Below the pieces are notes generated by a model that searched no databases, had not been told where the DNA came from, and saw nothing but the letters and a program-made list of their open reading frames with translations. The position numbers and the translations under genes are program-made. A stretch of 64,000 nt of DNA from assembly GCF_050633125.1 (NCBI RefSeq), contig NZ_JBOEFX010000037.1, positions 4,690-68,689 on the forward strand, given 5' to 3'. Below, piece after piece: positions 60,038-64,000 of the stretch. This stretch comes from Lewinella sp050633125. GTDB lineage: Bacteria > Bacteroidota > Bacteroidia > Chitinophagales > Saprospiraceae. Positions within the stretch are counted from its first letter, which is position 1. Each line of letters begins with the position of its first letter.

Positions 60038-60508
60038 AACCCTTATCTCCCTAAGTATCTCCCAGATCAGGGGATATTCGTAGCCTCGGCCATTGGCGTA
60101 AACGGCAGCCTTCTGGTGAGAGATAAAATCATTATCCTTACGTGAATATTCCTTGATTTTTTTCTCGAGGATCGATCGCAAGCAGGCGAGGTAGTCTTCC
60201 TCTTCGATTTCTTCCAATCCTTTCTTTGTACAATAAGCCGATATTTTGCGTCGCCTCAATTCCTGTTTGATGCGGATACGTCCCCATTTTTTGACACGAA
60301 ACTTGCCCCCAACATAAGAGCGAGCAAAGCGTTCCTCATCCAGAAAACGATCAATAATCAGTTCAGCCATCACCTCTTCCAGCGTATCACCGTATACCCC
60401 CAATTCGATTAATTTACTGCGCACCTCCGAATGGCAACGATCCTGATATGCACAATAACGCTGGAGTTTTTTTAAAGCCTGGGCCTTGGTGAGGTACTTT
60501 TTCTGCAT
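60029..60508 (-). CDS. recX: Regulatory protein RecX
   Basis: A 159-residue protein with the three helical repeats of RecX: ALKKLQRYCAYQDRCHSEVR, then ELIIDRFLDEERFARSYVGG with KFRVKKWGRIRIKQELRRRK, then EEDYLACLRSILEKKIKEYS. RecX binds RecA filaments and limits recombinase activity. The length fits short Bacteroidota members. recA is not in the window. ATG 60508 is used; the gene is divergent from the MscS gene. Confidence 0.92.
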   Translation of the reverse strand: MQKKYLTKAQALKKLQRYCAYQDRCHSEVRSKLIELGVYGDTLEEVMAELIIDRFLDEERFARSYVGGKFRVKKWGRIRIKQELRRRKISAYCTKKGLEEIEEEDYLACLRSILEKKIKEYSRKDNDFISHQKAAVYANGRGYEYPLIWEILREIRVDS

Positions 60509-60689
60509 AAACTTTTGCTACTTTTGGAGGAGCGTACTGTTACTTGTTTATTTTTGTGCGTCTTATACTCGTCCCATCTGATACAACAGCTATTAATTAG
60601 TTCTGTGCTACCGCCGAACAGCTACGCTATTGTTGCTACAGGAAGATCAATTGTAATTACACCCATTTATATAAAAACCGAAAATAATT

Positions 60690-61499
60690 ATGGACTTTTT
60701 TGACTTAGACAAATTATCAGAACTGGTAACCGCCTACGGTACAAAAGTGATAGGCGCGGTACTCACCCTGATTATTGGATTCTGGATTGTTGGTCGGATT
60801 ACCTCTGCCATGGACAAAGGTATGATGAAAAAAGGTATTGATGAAACCATTCGTCCTTTCCTTTCTTCACTGGTGAATGTTGGTCTTAAAGTAATGCTAT
60901 TGTTAGCTGCGGCGAGCATGTTCGGCATCGAGACCACCTCCTTCATTGCCATCTTTAGTGCATTAGCTTTCGCTGTAGGCCTAGCACTACAGGGTAGTCT
61001 GGGGCATTTTGCCAGTGGGGTACTACTACTCACTTTCCGTCCTTACAAAGTAGGAGATTTGGTAACTATTGGCGGTGGCGAAACAGGTACCGTGAAAGGT
61101 ATTCAGATTTTCAATACTGTTTTGGTGACACTTGACAACAAGCACATCATTGTCCCCAACGGGGTCGTGACCAGCAATGTGATCACCAACATTTCCGGCC
61201 AGGGAATTATTGGGGTAGAACTCACCTTTGGTATTGGTTACAACGACAGCATCGACAAAGCTCGGGAAATCATTCTGGCCGTCGGTAAAGAATGTCCTTG
61301 GATATTGGATGATCCTGCACAAGGCGTAGTTGTTGGCGAACTGGCCGACAGTTCTGTCAACCTCAACACTCGCCCATTCTGTAATAGCGAACACTATTGG
61401 GACACCTTCTTCTACATGCAAGAGCACGTAAAGAAAGGATTCGATGCCGGTGGCGTAAGCATTCCGTTCCCGCAGATGGATGTACATATGGATAAGTAG
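60690..61499 (+). CDS. Small-conductance mechanosensitive channel (MscS family)
   Basis: A 269-residue inner-membrane channel. Three membrane segments are visible: about residues 18-38, 57-77 and the pore helix 81-112 with the glycine/alanine pattern (FAVGLALQGSLGHFASGVLL). The cytoplasmic beta domain starts with FRPYKVGDLVTIGGGETGTV and contains NKHIIVPNGVVTSNVITNIS, a strong MscS signature. It opens under membrane tension to release solutes during osmotic downshock. ATG 60690. A long hairpin follows the stop. Confidence 0.95.
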   Translation: MDFFDLDKLSELVTAYGTKVIGAVLTLIIGFWIVGRITSAMDKGMMKKGIDETIRPFLSSLVNVGLKVMLLLAAASMFGIETTSFIAIFSALAFAVGLALQGSLGHFASGVLLLTFRPYKVGDLVTIGGGETGTVKGIQIFNTVLVTLDNKHIIVPNGVVTSNVITNISGQGIIGVELTFGIGYNDSIDKAREIILAVGKECPWILDDPAQGVVVGELADSSVNLNTRPFCNSEHYWDTFFYMQEHVKKGFDAGGVSIPFPQMDVHMDK

Positions 61500-61513
61500 A
61501 AAACGGAGATGTG

Positions 61514-61562
61514 AAGTGGGAGGTCGGAAGTAACCAAAGTAACTACTTCCGACTTCCCACTT
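61514..61562. terminator. Long hairpin after the MscS gene
   Basis: Arms 61514-61532 and 61544-61562 pair over 19 bp with a single G-T wobble, loop 11 nt. The right arm contains TACTTCCGACTTCC, seen also at 59969. No U-tract follows, so it may be an end-stabilising or dispersed element as well as a terminator. Confidence 0.55.
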
Positions 61563-61613
61563 TCGATTTCTGACTTCGCTTGAGGAACTTTTTTACGTTT
61601 CTAAGCATTTTTC

Positions 61614-61645
61614 TTTGCGCAAAGTCGCGGGTATCCGTATCTTTG
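61614..61645 (+). promoter_or_regulatory. Promoter of the tRNA gene
   Basis: TTTG (61614-61617) and TATCTTTG (61638-61645) are spaced by 20 nt, matching the Bacteroidota -33/-7 consensus TTTG-N20-TAnnTTTG. The tRNA starts 17 nt after the -7 box. Confidence 0.75.
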
Positions 61646-61661
61646 CCGCGCTTAATAGCAA

Positions 61662-61735
61662 GGGCCTATAGCTCAGCTGGTTAGAGCAACGGACTCATAA
61701 TCCGTAGGTCGTAGGTTCAAGCCCTACTGGGCCCA
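61662..61735 (+). tRNA. tRNA with CAU anticodon (Met elongator or Ile2)
   Basis: 74 nt. Acceptor GGGCCTA pairs with TGGGCCC (one G-T), D arm GCTC/GAGC, anticodon stem ACGGA/TCCGT with loop CTCATAA (anticodon CAT), T arm GTAGG-TTCAAGC-CCTAC, discriminator A. CCA is not encoded. The loop is the same in elongator tRNA-Met and in the lysidine-modified tRNA-Ile2, so the charge cannot be fixed by eye; the initiator is excluded because positions 1-72 pair. Confidence 0.95.
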
Positions 61736-61745
61736 CTTGTTTAAA

Positions 61746-61775
61746 AGCCTGTTCTCTTTTGAGGACAGGCTTTTT
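61746..61775 (+). terminator. Rho-independent terminator of the tRNA
   Basis: AGCCTGTTCTC (61746-61756), loop TTTT, GAGGACAGGCT (61761-61771), followed by a T run to 61775. One wobble pair in 11. Confidence 0.85.
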
Positions 61776-61800
61776 GCGTTATACCTCTTTTCTGATTTAG

Positions 61801-61991
61801 GGGCCGTGCCGTTATTAGCGTTGCAATGCAAACGCTAATACGCCACCAGGCTGTTCGCTCTTTCCGCTCCTTAGGGTCGGGTTTTAAACCCGACCCTAAG
61901 GAGCGGAACCGCTGCCATCCTTCGTCCAGCCCCCTCCGGGGCCCGCGCTCCGGCCTCACGGCCTGCGCGCAATCGCTGTACTGGTTATTGG
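61801..61991 (+). repeat. Dispersed structured element, copy A
   Basis: Non-coding GC-rich element after the tRNA. Blocks in order: GGGCCGTGCC, hairpin TATTAGCG...CGCTAATA (61813-61840), CCACCAGGCTGT, a perfect 47-bp palindrome (61862-61908), CCATCCTTCGTCC, GCGCTCCGG and CTGGTTATTGG. Copy B at 57540-57671 has the same blocks in the opposite orientation. The remaining DNA to 62328 has a 20-bp palindrome and two terminators but no gene. Confidence 0.7.
61862..61908. repeat. Perfect 47-bp palindrome
   Basis: Two 23-bp arms, the left one starting TTCCGCTCCTTAGGGTC, with a single central T. It occupies the variable position of element A, where copy B has only a short unpaired segment. Confidence 0.85.
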
Positions 61992-62015
61992 GATTCGTTA
62001 ATAGCGCGAGTTCGG

Positions 62016-62035
62016 GGCAAATTCATGAATTTGCC
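62016..62035. repeat. Perfect 20-bp palindrome
   Basis: GGCAAATTCATGAATTTGCC equals its own reverse complement. Located just beyond element A. Confidence 0.8.
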
Positions 62036-62067
62036 TTGATTTTTCAACGCGCACCACACCCTAAAAA

Positions 62068-62113
62068 GCAAAACCGGCCACTTCCCGAAGGAGGTGAGCC
62101 GGTCTCTTTTTAC
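62068..62113. terminator. Hairpin with flanking A/T runs
   Basis: ACCGGC...GCCGGT with an inner CACTTCC/GGAGGTG pair, A-run before and T-run (CTTTTT) after. Could end transcripts from either side. A further GGGGAGG...CCTCCCC stem lies at about 62139-62159. Confidence 0.55.
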
Positions 62114-62273
62114 AGTCGTTTCTTTTTTGTTAATAGAGGGGAGGCTCAAAACCTCCCCTTCCCTTAACTGGGTTCACCTTCATCAGGTGCCCGTGTGTTC
62201 ATAGTGTGTACTCCGTTTGTATTTCATTTGGGGTTGAATTTTTGTATTCAACCTTGTCATTACTTGTATCATT

Positions 62274-62319
62274 CAAAAAAACGGAAGTGGGCCGGGATAT
62301 TGCACCCGGCCCAACCGTT
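62274..62319 (-). terminator. Terminator of the large T9SS cargo gene
   Basis: On the minus strand GGGCCGGG and CCCGGCCC (62289-62296 and 62305-62312) form a strong stem, extended by AACGG/CCGTT, followed by a run of seven Us (complement of aaaaaaa, 62274-62281). It lies 10 nt past the stop at 62329. Confidence 0.85.
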
Positions 62320-62328
62320 TCTTTCCTC

Positions 62329-64000
62329 TTAATTCTTCGTTACCATCATCTTGCTGGTCAACTGACGGTCGCCGTAAGTCATTTTGTAGAAGTAGAGGCC
62401 ATCGCTTAGGCGGCTTACATCCACACGAACTTCATTACGTCCTTCCATAAAGTTGTCCTGTACATTGAATACGCGGCTACCGCGAGCATCAAAGACTTCA
62501 ATCGTTGCGTTACCCTCGCTTGGCAAGTAGAACGGAATTACCGTCGTCGTATTAGCCGGGTTAGGGTAGTTCTGCAACAACTGGGCAAGCCCGCCATTCA
62601 CTGCATCATCAAATTGTGATTGACTAGTGCTACCGTCTCCGCCACCATTCGGGTTGAAGTTATCACAACCAATGATCGTGATTACTTGCTCAAACGTTGT
62701 GCTAGATTCGTTACCGGCTGCATCAATCGCGACAAAGCGACGAGTGATCGTACCGTTGCCATTGGCGTCGAGATCAACCACAGGGGCTTGCTCATTCGCC
62801 TCAGCAGAACAGTTATCGATTACTTCAGGCTCACCGAACAATGTGCTCAACTGTGCCGTATTCGTAGGATCAAAGTTGGCAGGCAGATCATCACATTCAG
62901 CAAGTACATTCGCAAGGCCGGTACAGTATGGTAGGGTCTTATCTTCTACCAATACATCCAACCAACAGATATTGTAGTTACCGTTCACATCGGTTACGCG
63001 CATCTCTACGGTTACGTAAGTGCTGGCATCACAACAAGTGAACTCAACGTATGGCCCCCAGGCACTGTACTCGGTTTCATCGAGGTCCTCACAAGTTTCC
63101 AGGTCACGGTCAATCGCACGGCGTAGTTCAATACTAGCGATCGCACAGTTGTCGTAGCTTCCTGCATCCACACTTTGTGTGTAGAGGCGAGCAAGTCCCC
63201 AACCACCCAGTTGAACATTGAGTGCGCCATTACAGATAGCAATTGGCTCGTCGATGTCCGCTACGCGGATGGTACAGTCGCGTGTTCCTGTTACTCCACA
63301 GTCGTCCATTACATTGTAACGTAGGAAGTAATCTCCTAAGCTTACATTTTCGAAGACCAGTGGTTCGCCAGCAGCGATGGTTTGCAGTACAGTTCCGAAC
63401 TGATTTACCAGTTCTACCGTGAAGGTAATGTCGCCATCACCACATGCACCACTCACTTCCGGAGGCGTAACAACAACAGTAGAAGTACATTCGAACGGAT
63501 CGGTGCGGTACAGCATGATGTCTTCACCCAAGATTGGGCAGAAGTGATTGCTGGTTGGGCACTCTACCGTCAGGTTGCCATCAGAACATGATTCCGGAGC
63601 AAGTACTAACATCAAGTGTGAACAATCGTTGTTGTCACAATCCGTCACTTCGAAGATCACATTGCCTTCGCTGATTGGGAATGGTCCTACTTCGAATGGT
63701 TCTCCGTAAGTTCCTGTAAGGGTCTGTCCGTCGATTACGTAAGTGAAACAGGTTCCTGTCCCCTGTCCAGCAGCAATAATCACTGCGGTAAAGGTGTCAT
63801 CTGTTCCGTCAAGCGGCGTACCGTTGTCGTTACAAACAGAAGGCTCAGCTACACAAGCAATCGCACATGGCTCATCACCACAATCAGGTGCTGTGAAGGT
63901 CAGTGTCGTTACACAATCACTGTTCTCCAGGTCTACGAAGTTGATCGTAATCACTGTTCCGGCAGCAGCCGTATAAGTGCGAGTTACTTCGTTGTTATAG
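62329..64000 (-). CDS. Large secreted protein with T9SS C-terminal domain, C-terminal part
   Basis: The frame is open through the right edge of the window (YNNEVTRTYTAAAGTV precedes the first possible internal start), so only the last 557 codons are seen. The visible part is a series of cysteine-rich, beta-sandwich segments of HYR/Ig type (DCDNNDCSHLMLVLAPESCS; DDCGVTGTRDCTIRVADIDE; VDLDANGNGTITRRFVAIDA). It ends in a linker (NPNGGGDGSTSQSQFD) and a type A T9SS sorting domain (QNYPNPANTTTVIPFYLPSE). Likely a surface adhesin or matrix protein. A strong terminator follows. Confidence 0.88.
   Translation of the reverse strand, partial: YNNEVTRTYTAAAGTVITINFVDLENSDCVTTLTFTAPDCGDEPCAIACVAEPSVCNDNGTPLDGTDDTFTAVIIAAGQGTGTCFTYVIDGQTLTGTYGEPFEVGPFPISEGNVIFEVTDCDNNDCSHLMLVLAPESCSDGNLTVECPTSNHFCPILGEDIMLYRTDPFECTSTVVVTPPEVSGACGDGDITFTVELVNQFGTVLQTIAAGEPLVFENVSLGDYFLRYNVMDDCGVTGTRDCTIRVADIDEPIAICNGALNVQLGGWGLARLYTQSVDAGSYDNCAIASIELRRAIDRDLETCEDLDETEYSAWGPYVEFTCCDASTYVTVEMRVTDVNGNYNICWLDVLVEDKTLPYCTGLANVLAECDDLPANFDPTNTAQLSTLFGEPEVIDNCSAEANEQAPVVDLDANGNGTITRRFVAIDAAGNESSTTFEQVITIIGCDNFNPNGGGDGSTSQSQFDDAVNGGLAQLLQNYPNPANTTTVIPFYLPSEGNATIEVFDARGSRVFNVQDNFMEGRNEVRVDVSRLSDGLYFYKMTYGDRQLTSKMMVTKN

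Noticed and set aside
61662..61735. tRNA as an integration site of a mobile element
   Set aside because: No integrase and no direct repeat of the tRNA 3' end was seen in the window.
61776..62060. Integron attC array after the tRNA
   Set aside because: Palindromes are present, but the core GTTRRRY/RYYYAAC pair was not found at matching ends and no integrase gene is in the window; kept as an unclassified structured element.

Overview
The window comes from a Bacteroidota chromosome, most likely a marine Saprospiria (Lewinella-like) relative. Support: four proteins end in a type IX secretion (Por/T9SS) sorting domain, several secreted proteins start with a signal ending near Ala-Gln, lipoproteins and CarboxypepD_reg-like modules are frequent, ribosome binding sites are weak, and promoters fit the Bacteroidota pattern TTTG-N20-TAnnTTTG (best at the tRNA gene). 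Gene names rest on motifs read by eye; no database search was run.

Layout. 0-13.9 kb: an ABC exporter end, small lipoproteins (one frame-broken), a 1.14-kb-residue secreted PNGase F/LamG protein, a GAF-LuxR regulator, an SDR next to a divergent QueA-family gene, a Uma2 nuclease, rbfA, a secreted unknown and a sterol desaturase fused to two CDGSH iron-sulfur motifs. 14-15.6 kb: a 34-residue lysine-rich protein, an inverted repeat containing two Ns, and an exported lipoprotein. 15.9-24.1 kb: an AT-rich accessory island with a TPR-CHAT caspase-like protein abutting, tail to tail, a serine-recombinase-like protein that has lost its catalytic residues, then membrane/coiled-coil and lipoprotein genes, and an SH3-like gene whose frame is broken at a tetranucleotide repeat.

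24-35 kb: a GH109-like oxidoreductase, a secreted M4 metalloprotease, and a complete four-enzyme 4-hydroxyproline catabolic operon facing an AraC regulator. 35-46.5 kb: an operon DUF1304 - SWIM/SNF2 helicase - ankyrin protein - alpha/beta hydrolase, a two-gene DUF4132 unit, and recG. 46.5-48 kb: a DUF3592 protein and a type IV AbiE toxin-antitoxin pair with intact antitoxin and broken toxin. 48-54.6 kb: three WG-repeat secreted paralogues bracketed by a 31-bp direct repeat. 54.9-64 kb: rfbC, two vWA proteins with SusC-like N-terminal modules, recX, an MscS channel, a CAU tRNA, and the C-terminal part of a large T9SS cargo protein.

The strongest leads are the TPR-CHAT/dead-recombinase pair, a dispersed non-coding element present twice (57.5 and 61.8 kb) with conserved blocks and interchangeable hairpins, the SSR-interrupted SH3 gene, and the desaturase-CDGSH fusion.
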